NCBI RefSeq assembly: GCF_003815035.1 | Contig: NZ_RKRK01000005.1 | Location: 40,729-104,728, forward strand | Direction: 5' to 3' | Source of the DNA: Abyssicoccus albus | Lineage (GTDB): Bacteria; Bacillota; Bacilli; Staphylococcales; Abyssicoccaceae | Length of the DNA stretch: 64,000 bases | Shown here: one piece after another, positions 50,894 to 59,400 of the stretch | Position numbering within the stretch: position 1 is the stretch's first letter | How the letters are laid out: the number at the start of each line of letters is the position of its first letter | Notes under the pieces: model-generated | Told to the model about the DNA's origin: nothing | The model's input: the letters and a program-made list of their open reading frames with translations, nothing else | The model's database searches: none | Program-made: the position numbers and the translations under genes

Positions 50894-53320
50894 CTAGTCT
50901 TCTATATTCACTTTGAAAGCCTCATCAACGTAATCGATTTTGACACTTTTGTTCTCTAGTTCAACGCCTTTTAATATTTCTTCACTCAGTCGATCTTCAA
51001 TGTGACGCTGAATTGCTCGATTAATCGGTCTTGCTCCGTATTCTGGATCGAAACCTTCTTCGGCAATTTTATCTATTGCAGCATCAGTTAATTCAATATT
51101 AATATTCTGTTTCTTCAAACGATCAACTAATTGATTAGATAATAACTTCACGATTTCATGCAGTTGTTCTTTCTCTAAAGAATGGAAGACGATAATATCA
51201 TCCACACGGTTTAAGAATTCTGGCTTAAAACTATTCTTTAATTCTTTCATCATCGTCTTACGCGTTGATTCATAATCTTCTTCGGCACTTTGTCCGCCGA
51301 AACCTGCAAAACGATTATCACGGATTGCTTCAGAACCAACGTTTGATGTCATAATGATGACTGTATTTCTAAAGTCTACCGTACGACCTTTGGAATCCGT
51401 AAGACGTCCATCATCTAACACTTGTAACAACGTATTAAAGACATCCGGGTGTGCTTTCTCAACTTCATCCAATAAAATAACCGAATAAGGATTTTCACGG
51501 ACTTTCTCAGTCAATTGTCCACCTTCATCAAATCCAACATATCCCGGAGGTGAACCAACCATTCTTGATACAGAATGCTTCTCCATGTACTCACTCATAT
51601 CAACACGTATCATCGAATCTTCATTACCAAACATTACTTCTGCTAACGCTTTAGCAAGCTCTGTTTTACCGACGCCGGTAGGTCCTAAGAAGATAAAGCT
51701 TCCAATCGGTCGGTTCGGATCTTTCAAACCTGCTCTAGCACGTCTAACAGCTTTCGATATTGATTTCACCGCTTCACTTTGACCAATGACACGTTCATGT
51801 AACACATCTTCCATATTCAATAAGCGTTCTGATTCAGTTTCTTCTAATTTATTTAATGGAATACCTGTCCAAATTGAAACAACTTGGGTAATTGAATCTC
51901 TAGTCACTTGAGAATGAGAATCACCTTGTGTTTGAGCCCATTTGTCTTTGGTTTCTTTAAGTTGTGTTTCAAGTTTAGATTGATCATCGCGTAGTTTCGC
52001 AGCGTGTTCAAATTGTTGCTCATGAACTGCAGATTCTTTTTCGCGTCTCACTTTCTCTACTTGTTCTTCTAAGTCCTTCACATCTGAAGGAATCGTATGA
52101 CTCTTCAATCTCACTTTAGAACTTGCTTCATCGATTAAGTCAATCGCTTTATCTGGTAAATATCGGTCACTAATATAACGATCACTCAGTTCAACAGCGG
52201 CTTCAATTGCTTCATCTGTAATCGTAATACGGTGATGTGCTTCATATTTATCGCGTAAACCTTTCAAAACTTCCACTGCATCTTCTGTAGAAGGCTCATC
52301 AACTTTAACGGGTTGAAATCTTCTCTCTAACGCCGCATCTTTCTCGATATATTTACGATATTCATCCAACGTTGTCGCACCGATACATTGCAATTCACCT
52401 CGAGCAAGTGCTGGTTTTAAAATATTGGATGCATCAATTGCACCTTCAGCTCCACCTGCTCCAATCAACGTATGAAGTTCATCAATGAATAAGATTACAT
52501 TCCCTGCTTGATGAATCTCTTCCATGACCTTCTTGAGTCGTTCTTCAAATTCTCCACGGTACTTCGTACCTGCAACAACTGTACCCATATCTAAAGACAT
52601 CACTCTTTTATCTTTTAACGTTTCTGGAATTTCATTATTCACTATTGATAGTGCTAAGCCTTCAGCAATTGCAGTCTTACCAACACCTGGTTCACCAATC
52701 AGTACTGGATTATTTTTTGTGCGTCGACTTAACACTTCAACGACACGTGTAATTTCATGTTCGCGACCGATAACCGGATCTAAACGCCCTTCTTTAGCCA
52801 CTTTCGTTAAATCACGTGCCAATGAATCTAGCGTTGGTGTGCCTTCCTTATGTTGCTTTTGTGGTTCATTTTTCTTTGCAAGTTCAGGATTTCCAAGCAT
52901 TTTAACTACTTGTGCCCGTGTTTTAGTAATATTCACATCTAAGTTTTGTAGGACACGTGCTGCAACGCCTTCATTCTCGCGAATGAGTCCAAGCAATAGG
53001 TGCTCCGTCCCGACAAACGTATGGTTCATTTTACGTGCTTCATCCATTGATAATTCGATGACTTTTTTAGCACGAGGTGTATAATGAATCGTAGCTTTCT
53101 CACCAACACCACTTGCTAACATACCTTCAATTTGTTCACGTATTTTATCAGTCGATAAGCCAAAAGATTCTAAAACTTTTGCGGCAATTCCTTCTTCTTC
53201 TTGTATTAATCCAAGTAATAAATGTTCTGTTCCTATATGTGCGTGATTTAATTTAATTGCTTCTTCTTGTGCATTCGCTAAAACACGCTTTGCTCGTTCT
53301 GTTAATCGTCCAAATAACAT
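50894..53320 (-). CDS. clpC: ATP-dependent Clp protease ATP-binding subunit ClpC
   Basis: Hsp100 unfoldase that partners ClpP and adaptor proteins, including McsB-marked substrates. 808 residues: two Clp-N repeats (1-140), AAA1 with GEPGVGKT near 208, a UVR/middle domain near 415-460, AAA2 with GPTGVGKT near 543, and the C-terminal D2 small domain. Last gene of ctsR-mcsA-mcsB-clpC, repressed by CtsR. Confidence 0.97.
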   Translation of the reverse strand: MLFGRLTERAKRVLANAQEEAIKLNHAHIGTEHLLLGLIQEEEGIAAKVLESFGLSTDKIREQIEGMLASGVGEKATIHYTPRAKKVIELSMDEARKMNHTFVGTEHLLLGLIRENEGVAARVLQNLDVNITKTRAQVVKMLGNPELAKKNEPQKQHKEGTPTLDSLARDLTKVAKEGRLDPVIGREHEITRVVEVLSRRTKNNPVLIGEPGVGKTAIAEGLALSIVNNEIPETLKDKRVMSLDMGTVVAGTKYRGEFEERLKKVMEEIHQAGNVILFIDELHTLIGAGGAEGAIDASNILKPALARGELQCIGATTLDEYRKYIEKDAALERRFQPVKVDEPSTEDAVEVLKGLRDKYEAHHRITITDEAIEAAVELSDRYISDRYLPDKAIDLIDEASSKVRLKSHTIPSDVKDLEEQVEKVRREKESAVHEQQFEHAAKLRDDQSKLETQLKETKDKWAQTQGDSHSQVTRDSITQVVSIWTGIPLNKLEETESERLLNMEDVLHERVIGQSEAVKSISKAVRRARAGLKDPNRPIGSFIFLGPTGVGKTELAKALAEVMFGNEDSMIRVDMSEYMEKHSVSRMVGSPPGYVGFDEGGQLTEKVRENPYSVILLDEVEKAHPDVFNTLLQVLDDGRLTDSKGRTVDFRNTVIIMTSNVGSEAIRDNRFAGFGGQSAEEDYESTRKTMMKELKNSFKPEFLNRVDDIIVFHSLEKEQLHEIVKLLSNQLVDRLKKQNINIELTDAAIDKIAEEGFDPEYGARPINRAIQRHIEDRLSEEILKGVELENKSVKIDYVDEAFKVNIED

Positions 53321-53344
53321 AAAATTCCTCCTTATTGTGTTCAG

Positions 53345-54349
53345 TTATTGCTTCATGGTCAAATGTTGTTGAATTAATTGAGCTCTATAAAGATTTTCAT
53401 TTTCATTTGTTTTATATCGTATAAAAGCAGGTTGAATTTTAACCATCATTTCATGAAAGTTAAATGGCTTAGTTTCTATCATACCCAAATCATAGGCAAG
53501 TTTAACTTCACTCAACCTTTGACTTGCCTCTTTCAAATCAATCAATTTACTATATTTCAAAATCCCATATGATCGTAAAAATTGATCTTCTAATTGAACT
53601 TCGTAATGGTTATATAGAGCTTGTCTAGCCTCTTTCTCTTGATTAATCACGTTATGAACAATATATATTAAATCATCAATAATATCTTGCTCAGTCTTAC
53701 CAAGTGTCACTTGATTTGAAATTTGGTATACATGACCTAAATCACGAGAACCTTCACCAAAAATACCTCGCACTAAAAATCCGAACCGCTGAATAGAGTA
53801 ATTCAGTTGTGGCATTTTATCTAACATTGCTAATGCAGGCAAATGTAACATAACCGATGCTCTTAAGCCAGTACCTAGATTTGTCGGACAACTTGTCAAG
53901 TAGCCTAGTTTTTCATCGAAAGCATAATTCACTTCTTGGTCTATCTCCTGATCAATCGCTAATGCTTGATTATATAACGCTTCAATATCCAACGTGTTAG
54001 ATAATGTTTGAATCCGAATATGATCTTCTTCATTGACCATAATACTTACATCTTCTTCTTTCGATATATATACAGATCCTTCAGAGTTCTTTGTTAACGT
54101 TGGTGAAATTAGATGTTTCTCAACAAGCATTAATCTTTCAACTGCTGTCACATCTTTCATTGATAATTCATCATATTGTGAAGATAATATCGGATGAACA
54201 TAATCTTGGACAACTTTAAAATCATTGGCAGATGCTACGGTTGGAAAAAGCACGTGGTCTAAGTTTCTTGCTAATCGTACACGACTACTTAAAACAATTG
54301 GCTCTTCACCTTCATTTTTGACCCATTGACTCACATCGTTATATATCAT
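53345..54349 (-). CDS. mcsB: Protein arginine kinase McsB
   Basis: Phosphorylates arginine residues, marking proteins for ClpCP and inactivating CtsR. 334 residues with the phosphagen-kinase fold: 'VLSSRVRLARNL' near 20, the catalytic Cys in 'LTSCPTNLGTGLRASVMLHL', and 'FGEGS' loop. Its ATG overlaps the mcsA stop codon; McsA activates it. Confidence 0.95.
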   Translation of the reverse strand: MIYNDVSQWVKNEGEEPIVLSSRVRLARNLDHVLFPTVASANDFKVVQDYVHPILSSQYDELSMKDVTAVERLMLVEKHLISPTLTKNSEGSVYISKEEDVSIMVNEEDHIRIQTLSNTLDIEALYNQALAIDQEIDQEVNYAFDEKLGYLTSCPTNLGTGLRASVMLHLPALAMLDKMPQLNYSIQRFGFLVRGIFGEGSRDLGHVYQISNQVTLGKTEQDIIDDLIYIVHNVINQEKEARQALYNHYEVQLEDQFLRSYGILKYSKLIDLKEASQRLSEVKLAYDLGMIETKPFNFHEMMVKIQPAFIRYKTNENENLYRAQLIQQHLTMKQ

Positions 54350-54753
54350 TATGATTCACGCTCTTTCAACTCTTTTAACTGGTCACGATAATCTGCTGCT
54401 AATTCAAATGCTTGCTCTTTTGCAGCATCTTCCATCTTTTGCTGAAGATCTGATATTCGTTGTTTTAATTGTATTTTTTCACTTGCGTTGTCACTAACAT
54501 AACCAATATGTTCATCTGCACCATGCTGGACGCGTTGTGCGATATGAATAATCTCTTGATTAAATGTCTTAAAACATTCACTACATCCAAATTTCCCATT
54601 GTGAACAATTTGCTGCAAACTTAATCCACATCTCGAACAAGTTTTAGACAGATTAAATTGTGACTGAATGTGTGATGGTGAATGATTGAATAGTGCATTC
54701 AACAACTGTTGAATGGATTGGTCATTTGAATAAAATTGAGCCAATTCACTCAC
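54349..54753 (-). CDS. mcsA: McsB activator McsA (UvrB/UvrC-motif protein)
   Basis: A 134-residue zinc-binding protein: CSRCG...CSECF is one four-Cys site near residues 39-60, and the UVR motif ('ISDLQQKMEDAAKEQAFELA') is at the C-terminus. Only one clear Cys4 site is seen where S. aureus McsA has two CxxC pairs per site. It activates the McsB arginine kinase and lies between ctsR and mcsB. Confidence 0.93.
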   Translation of the reverse strand: MSELAQFYSNDQSIQQLLNALFNHSPSHIQSQFNLSKTCSRCGLSLQQIVHNGKFGCSECFKTFNQEIIHIAQRVQHGADEHIGYVSDNASEKIQLKQRISDLQQKMEDAAKEQAFELAADYRDQLKELKERES

Positions 54754-54758
54754 GCTCC

Positions 54759-55223
54759 TTAATCATAAAATTGAATAATATCTATAAATTGATGCATCAT
54801 ATTTGCTCTAATCATGTCACGTAATTCCATATCAACTGGTATCACTTCACGTTGAATTGCACTTGCCATTAATCGTTTCTCTCGATTCGTAATTAGTTCG
54901 TTTTCTTCAAGACCATCAAGAATACGAACGGAATGATTGAACGATATTCCATCACCTATTAAACTTCGAATACGTGCTAAAAAAGCATCTTGATCGCTCG
55001 TTTCAACACGTGTAATTCGAATATAACCACCGCCACCACGTTTACTTTCTATCGTGTAACCATGTTCATTTGTAAATCTCGTTTTAATGACATAATTTAA
55101 TTGAGAAGGGACACAATCAAATTTCTCTGCAATTTGCGCACGTTTAATTTCAACTTCATCTTGATCTGCTTGCCTAAACAGCTCTTTAATATACTCCTCA
55201 ATAATATCTGACATATTATGCAT
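54759..55223 (-). CDS. ctsR: Class III heat-shock repressor CtsR
   Basis: Dimeric repressor of clp genes. 154 residues from MHNMSDIIEEYIKELF; the winged helix contains 'FDCVPSQLNYVIKTRF' and the heat-sensing glycine-rich wing is 'ESKRGGGGYIRI'. AAGGTGA precedes the second-frame ATG at 55223, and a GTG three codons earlier is rejected. It represses its own operon through the two boxes upstream. Confidence 0.95.
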   Translation of the reverse strand: MHNMSDIIEEYIKELFRQADQDEVEIKRAQIAEKFDCVPSQLNYVIKTRFTNEHGYTIESKRGGGGYIRITRVETSDQDAFLARIRSLIGDGISFNHSVRILDGLEENELITNREKRLMASAIQREVIPVDMELRDMIRANMMHQFIDIIQFYD

Positions 55224-55237
55224 TCGTATCACCTTCT

Positions 55238-55254
55238 TTTGACCTTATTTGACT
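55238..55254 (-). promoter_or_regulatory. CtsR box 1
   Basis: On the minus strand AGTCAAA-TAA-GGTCAAA, the direct heptad repeat recognised by CtsR (consensus GGTCAAA-N3-GGTCAAA, one mismatch). It lies downstream of the -10 box, just before the ctsR ribosome site, so binding would block elongation or initiation. Confidence 0.88.
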
Positions 55255-55262
55255 ATACGTTG

Positions 55263-55292
55263 ATTATAAACAATAAATCAAAAATGGTCAAA
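55263..55292 (-). promoter_or_regulatory. ctsR promoter with overlapping second CtsR box
   Basis: Minus-strand TTGACC (55286-55291) and TATAAT (55263-55268) are 17 bp apart, a good sigma-A promoter. A second heptad repeat AATCAAA-AAT-GGTCAAA, read on the plus strand (55276-55292), covers the -35 box. Together with box 1 this gives operators on both sides of the -10. Confidence 0.82.
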
Positions 55293-55437
55293 GTTTTTGT
55301 TTAAATTTCAATTTCCCTATATTTCATTTATGTTACAACATAAATATTTTGTATATTATTTATTATTTTTCTGATAAAATATGAGAAGTTGTTTGACATA
55401 AATGTCAAAAAAAAAAATTTATAAGAGGTGAAAACGC

Positions 55438-56628
55438 TTGCAATTTATAGGTATACTCGGTATTATTGTCACTTTACTCCTTGCATGGCTTGTAAGTTCG
55501 AACAAGAAAAAGTTCAAATTCCTTAACATAGGTCTTATGATTTTGATTCAGTTTGTATTAACATTTATTCTATTAAACACTAGTGTTGGGGAATTTATCA
55601 TCAAAAAAATTGCAGGATTTTTTGAAAAGCTGTTAGGTTTTGCAGCAGAAGGTGTTAACTTCGTATTCGGAGGAATCGCCAATGAAGGTGCAAATGTATT
55701 CTTCTTGAATGTATTAATGCCAATCGTCGTTGTTTCATTATTAATCGGTATTTTACAATATTTAAGGATATTACCGTTAATTATCAAATTACTCGGTATA
55801 ATTCTTTCTAAGATTACTGGAATGGGTAACTTAGAATCTTACAATGGAGCAGCGAGTGTCATTTTAGGACAATCAGAAGTGTTTATTTCATTGAAGAATA
55901 AACTTCCACACATTTCTGACCAACGTTTATACACTTTGAGTGCTCAAGCAATGAGTTCTGTATCAATGTCAATTGTTGGTGCTTACATGACGATGTTAGA
56001 CCCTAAATACGTCGTAACAGCAATCGTTCTAAACTTATTCGGTGGATTCATTATTGCCGGTATCGTCAATCCTTATGAAGTCGATGAAGACGAAGATGGC
56101 GATGACATTGATTTCAACGAGACAAAAGGTCAATCATTCTTTGAAGTTGTCGGTGAATATATTCTCGATGGTTTCAAAGTTGCCATTACCGTTGCAGCAA
56201 TGTTAATCGGTTACATCGCATTGATCGCCATTGTAAACAACTTATTCTTATTAATTCCAGGCGTAAGCATTACATTCCAAGATGTATTAGGTTATATCTT
56301 TGCACCATTAGCATTTATCATCGGTGTCCCTTGGGATGAAGCAGTACGTGCTGGGTCATTGATGGCGACAAAACTTGTTACAAATGAATTCGTTGCAATG
56401 ATTAATTTAGGTGAAGTTAGCGGTGAATTATCTGAACGTACGAAAGGGATTGTTTCAGTATTTTTAGTATCTTTTGCAAACTTTAGCTCAATCGGAATTA
56501 TCGCTGGTAGTGTTAAAGGATTAAACGCAGAGAAAGGAAACTCAGTTGCTCGTTTCGGTTTAAAACTAGTATACGGTGCATCACTTGTTAGCTTATTATC
56601 AGCAGCGATTGTTGGATTCTTTATTTAA
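55438..56628 (+). CDS. nupC: NupC-family concentrative nucleoside transporter
   Basis: A 396-residue membrane protein of the CNT family: three N-terminal helices, then the gate region 'NGAASVILGQSEVFISLKNKL' and 'SAQAMSSVSMSIVGAYMTML', and C-terminal 'ATKLVTNEFVAMINLG' and 'SFANFSSIGIIAGSVKGL'. Imports nucleosides with H+ or Na+. It starts at TTG, with AGAGGTG 7 bases upstream. Position next to ctsR is the S. aureus order. The IS element begins 7 bp after its stop, so its own terminator is lost. Confidence 0.9.
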   Translation: MQFIGILGIIVTLLLAWLVSSNKKKFKFLNIGLMILIQFVLTFILLNTSVGEFIIKKIAGFFEKLLGFAAEGVNFVFGGIANEGANVFFLNVLMPIVVVSLLIGILQYLRILPLIIKLLGIILSKITGMGNLESYNGAASVILGQSEVFISLKNKLPHISDQRLYTLSAQAMSSVSMSIVGAYMTMLDPKYVVTAIVLNLFGGFIIAGIVNPYEVDEDEDGDDIDFNETKGQSFFEVVGEYILDGFKVAITVAAMLIGYIALIAIVNNLFLLIPGVSITFQDVLGYIFAPLAFIIGVPWDEAVRAGSLMATKLVTNEFVAMINLGEVSGELSERTKGIVSVFLVSFANFSSIGIIAGSVKGLNAEKGNSVARFGLKLVYGASLVSLLSAAIVGFFI

Positions 56629-56635
56629 TATATTA

Positions 56636-57427
56636 GGTTCTGTTGCAAAGTTAGAAAAATTATAGCTGATCACCATTTTATCATGCCAGTGTTCGTTTAA
56701 CTTGCTAGCATGATGCTAATTTCGTGGCATGGCGAAAATCCGTAGATCTGAAGAGACCTGCGGTTCTTTTTATATAGAGCGTAAATACATTCAATACCTT
56801 TTAAAGTATTTTTGGCCGTATTGATACTTTGATATCTTGTCTTTCTTACTTTAATATGACGGTGATCTTGCTCAATGAGATTATTCAGATATTTCGATGT
56901 ACAATGACAGTCGGGATTTAGTTTAAACGTTTTAATAACTTTAGCCATGGCTACCTTCGTTGAAGGTGCCTGATCTGTAATCACTTTTTGAGGTTTACCA
57001 AATTGTTTAATGAGACGTTTGATAAACGCATATGCTGCATGATTATCACGTTGCTTACGCAACCAAATATCTAATGTATGCCCCTCTGCATCAATAGCAC
57101 GATATAAATAGCTCCATTTCCCTTTTATTTTGATGTACGTCTCATCAATACGCCATTTGTAATAGGCTTTTTTATGTTTTTTCTTCCAAATTTGATACAA
57201 AATCGGAGCATATTCTTGAACCCAACGGTAGACCGTTGAATGATGAACGTTGACACCACGTTCTCTTAGTATTTCAGATATATCACGATAACTCAGCGCG
57301 TATCTTAGATAGTAGCCAACGGCTACAGTGATGACGTCCTTGTTAAATTGTTTATATCTGAAATAGTTCATATAGCATACTCCTTTTTGTTAAAATTATA
57401 CTATAAACTCAACTTTGCAACAGAACC
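56636..57427 (-). mobile_element. IS431/IS257-type insertion sequence (IS6 family), complete
   Basis: A 792-bp element with 17-bp perfect terminal inverted repeats GGTTCTGTTGCAAAGTT and one intact transposase. Flanking octamers are ATATATTA on the left and GTATTTTT on the right, so there is no 8-bp target duplication. This points to recombination or cointegrate resolution between IS copies rather than a simple insertion. A matching repeat in the same orientation lies at 62416. Confidence 0.95.
56697..57371 (-). CDS. IS6-family transposase (IS431/IS257)
   Basis: A 224-residue DDE transposase with catalytic Asp76 (in 'WRIDETYIK'), Asp133 ('VITDQAPS') and Glu167 ('NNLIEQDH'), all intact. The N-terminal helix-turn-helix is near residues 25-50 ('YRDISEILRERGVNVHHSTV'). 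Length equals that of active staphylococcal IS431 copies, so it should be functional and replicative. Confidence 0.96.
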   Translation of the reverse strand: MNYFRYKQFNKDVITVAVGYYLRYALSYRDISEILRERGVNVHHSTVYRWVQEYAPILYQIWKKKHKKAYYKWRIDETYIKIKGKWSYLYRAIDAEGHTLDIWLRKQRDNHAAYAFIKRLIKQFGKPQKVITDQAPSTKVAMAKVIKTFKLNPDCHCTSKYLNNLIEQDHRHIKVRKTRYQSINTAKNTLKGIECIYALYKKNRRSLQIYGFSPCHEISIMLAS

Positions 57428-57477
57428 GTATTTTTATGGTTTACAAGACAGTAGACGTTAAAAAACGCAAATGACAA

Positions 57478-57516
57478 AAAAGCAATCTCACTCTTAATTT
57501 ATGTGAGATTGCTTTT
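57478..57516 (-). terminator. Terminator of tetR
   Basis: A perfect 14-bp stem AAAAGCAATCTCAC / GTGAGATTGCTTTT with an 11-base loop; the right arm reaches into the tetR stop codon and the T run lies on the far side for minus-strand transcription. Confidence 0.85.
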
Positions 57517-58084
57517 ATTTATCATAATAATATAATGACGTTTCAAGCACATTATTTAATGTTACAAACACTTCTTCAACTGTATAGTTATAGTCATTTT
57601 CTACCCAACGTCGTAGTACTTCTATTACGCCACTACTGTAAAAATCAGCTACAATTTCAGGATGTTTACTTTCTCTAATCTTTTGCGCTAAGGGGCCACG
57701 CTTACGAGTTGAATTATTTAAAATCATTTCGCGACCCACATTCGTTAAACTTCTAAATACATCTGCCTGTCGAGACGAAACTAATAGATGCTTAAAAATC
57801 TTTTTATTATTACAAATGTAATAAATAAAGTCTTCAAATGATTCAGAGGTTGTAATGTCTGCTAATGTGTCACCTTTAGCTATAATTTGTTGTGCAATAA
57901 AGTCAGGTAAAGTGTAGAGTAATTCATATTTATCTTGGAAGTATCTATAGAACGTACTGCGGTTGATTTCTGCAATATCACATATGTTTTGAACCGTGAT
58001 TTCATCAAAATGATAATCATGTAAAAGTATAAACACTGTTTCATGAATATGTTTAATCATACGCTTTTGATTTGCTGACGGCAT
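57515..58084 (-). CDS. TetR/AcrR-family transcriptional regulator
   Basis: A 189-residue repressor. The N-terminal helix-turn-helix is 'FDEITVQNICDIAEINRSTFYRYFQDKYEL' (about residues 24-54, given in two parts by motif: ITVQNICDIAEINRSTFY, then RYFQDKYEL); the rest is a ligand-binding helical domain. It lies next to the MMPL exporter block, an arrangement like FarR-FarE of S. aureus, so it probably controls that exporter in response to a hydrophobic ligand. The palindrome at 58113 may be its operator. AGGAGA precedes the ATG. Confidence 0.85.
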   Translation of the reverse strand: MPSANQKRMIKHIHETVFILLHDYHFDEITVQNICDIAEINRSTFYRYFQDKYELLYTLPDFIAQQIIAKGDTLADITTSESFEDFIYYICNNKKIFKHLLVSSRQADVFRSLTNVGREMILNNSTRKRGPLAQKIRESKHPEIVADFYSSGVIEVLRRWVENDYNYTVEEVFVTLNNVLETSLYYYDK

Positions 58085-58112
58085 TATCTGATTCTCCTAT
58101 TTATTTAATCTA

Positions 58113-58127
58113 GTCAGATAGCCTGAC
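58113..58127. promoter_or_regulatory. Possible TetR operator
   Basis: A palindrome GTCAG-ATAGC-CTGAC lies 29 bp upstream of the tetR ATG, where an autoregulatory TetR site is usual. Short arms; binding not shown. Confidence 0.4.
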
Positions 58128-58251
58128 GTAATAAGAGTAATTTATCACAATAAAGTTGATTTTTCCAAACATAACAACTGATACTACGTTTAAATTTGTT
58201 TATAAAAAAAGAGTAAATAAGTTATTTGAAACGTTTAATACTATAAGAGCG

Positions 58252-58292
58252 ATATAAAAAAGTAGGAGCGAAACTGAGTTTAGTTTCACTCC
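58252..58292 (-). terminator. Terminator of the MMPL-lipoprotein operon
   Basis: Minus-strand hairpin GGAGTGAAACT-AAACTC-AGTTTCGCTCC (one G-U/C-A position) followed by TACTTTTTTATA. The hairpin resembles a short repeat common between staphylococcal genes. It lies about 140 bp beyond the lipoprotein stop codon. Confidence 0.7.
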
Positions 58293-58432
58293 CTCGCAAT
58301 ATAGCTACGATTGAGAAGAGTTTGTCTTAAGCGCCTTCTCAACTTGGTTTGCTACTGTAAATTTGCATTATGAGTTTTAAATATGCTACACCAAACGAGC
58401 ATATTCTTTATTTGTCTATCTTAACTTTGTAA

Positions 58433-59377
58433 TTAGTTAGTCTCAATATCTTCTAACCATTCATCTACTTTATTATCATTATCATCCACATAGTCTTTAG
58501 CTACTTGTTCTGGATTTTTGTTATCAACAAAGATTTTTTTAGCTAATTTGTCTTCGTCAGATTTACTCCAATCATCTGCCATACGTGTTGCAATTGTGTA
58601 TGCAGCTGGATGTGCCTCTTTAAAGTTTTTGTTAAATACTAAGTCAATATGTTGATTATTATTACCATAAATGTTGTCAGGATCTTTCAACATTTTAACG
58701 TCTAATTCTTTAGAGAACCAACTAGGTTCCATTGATGTGAAGACGATAGGTTCTTGTTGTTTAAAAGCAGATTGAATTTTCTTGAATTGGTCTTGGTCAG
58801 AACTTTCTTTCAAGCTATATTTATCCAAGTTGTCACTATCAAGTTCATCTTTAGTTTCTTGCATAACGCCATTACGTGCGTCTGTGCCTTGAATTGTCCA
58901 ATCTACAGATTTTCCGAAGTCACTGTTTTTTAAGTCACTAATTGAGTCGACATCTTGCACGTACTTAGGTACGGCTAAACCTACTTTTGCGTTATCAATT
59001 AAATGTTTATCATCATAAATTGTTAATTTACTTTTGAACTTATCGTAGTAACTTTTATCAGTAGTAGGGAAGATACCTGATGCATGGAATGAATCAGAAT
59101 TCTCTGATACAGCAGTATATAACGGGCCACTTGCTGTTACTGGTGTAGTTGTTACATCATAACCTGCTTTTTTCAATACTTCTGCTATAACTAGTGAACG
59201 TGGTGTTGAATTATCACTCGCGATATAAGGTATTTCGATTTCTTTATTACCAAGTGATGTTTGACTATCGTCTGATGAACCACTACCGCTACCACTATTA
59301 CCACAAGCACTTAGCACTATAGCTAAGGCTAGTGTGGCTAGTAGTCCTAAGAATTTCGAACTACGTCGTTTTAACAT
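58433..59377 (-). CDS. OpuAC/ProX-type betaine-binding lipoprotein
   Basis: A 314-residue substrate-binding lipoprotein: signal sequence with lipobox LSAC (Cys25), a Gly/Ser linker 'GNSGSGSGSSDDS', then an OpuAC-like domain with 'NKEIEIPYIASDNSTPRSLV', 'VDWTIQGTDARNGVMQ' and 'VFTSMEPSWFSKELDVKML'. Such proteins bind glycine betaine, choline or carnitine through aromatic boxes. No permease or ATPase gene is nearby; it follows the MMPL gene by 23 bp, an unusual partnership. Its function with the exporter is unknown. Confidence 0.83.
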   Translation of the reverse strand: MLKRRSSKFLGLLATLALAIVLSACGNSGSGSGSSDDSQTSLGNKEIEIPYIASDNSTPRSLVIAEVLKKAGYDVTTTPVTASGPLYTAVSENSDSFHASGIFPTTDKSYYDKFKSKLTIYDDKHLIDNAKVGLAVPKYVQDVDSISDLKNSDFGKSVDWTIQGTDARNGVMQETKDELDSDNLDKYSLKESSDQDQFKKIQSAFKQQEPIVFTSMEPSWFSKELDVKMLKDPDNIYGNNNQHIDLVFNKNFKEAHPAAYTIATRMADDWSKSDEDKLAKKIFVDNKNPEQVAKDYVDDNDNKVDEWLEDIETN

Positions 59378-59400
59378 AACGTGTTTCCTCCTTTTTAATA

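Larger units (their letters stand above)
58085..58432 (-). other. Regulatory interval between tetR and the lipoprotein gene
   Basis: 348 bp without a gene. It holds the palindrome GTCAG-ATAGC-CTGAC (58113-58127) just upstream of tetR, a probable operator; the terminator hairpin at 58265-58292; and about 100 bp of AT-rich sequence that should carry the tetR promoter. The part 58293-58432 shows nothing I can name. Confidence 0.5.

Noticed and set aside
52524..53084. 186-codon plus-strand frame
   Set aside because: Antisense to clpC; composition typical of a shadow frame.
56628..57435. 8-bp target duplication around the IS
   Set aside because: The flanks ATATATTA and GTATTTTT are different, so no duplication exists.
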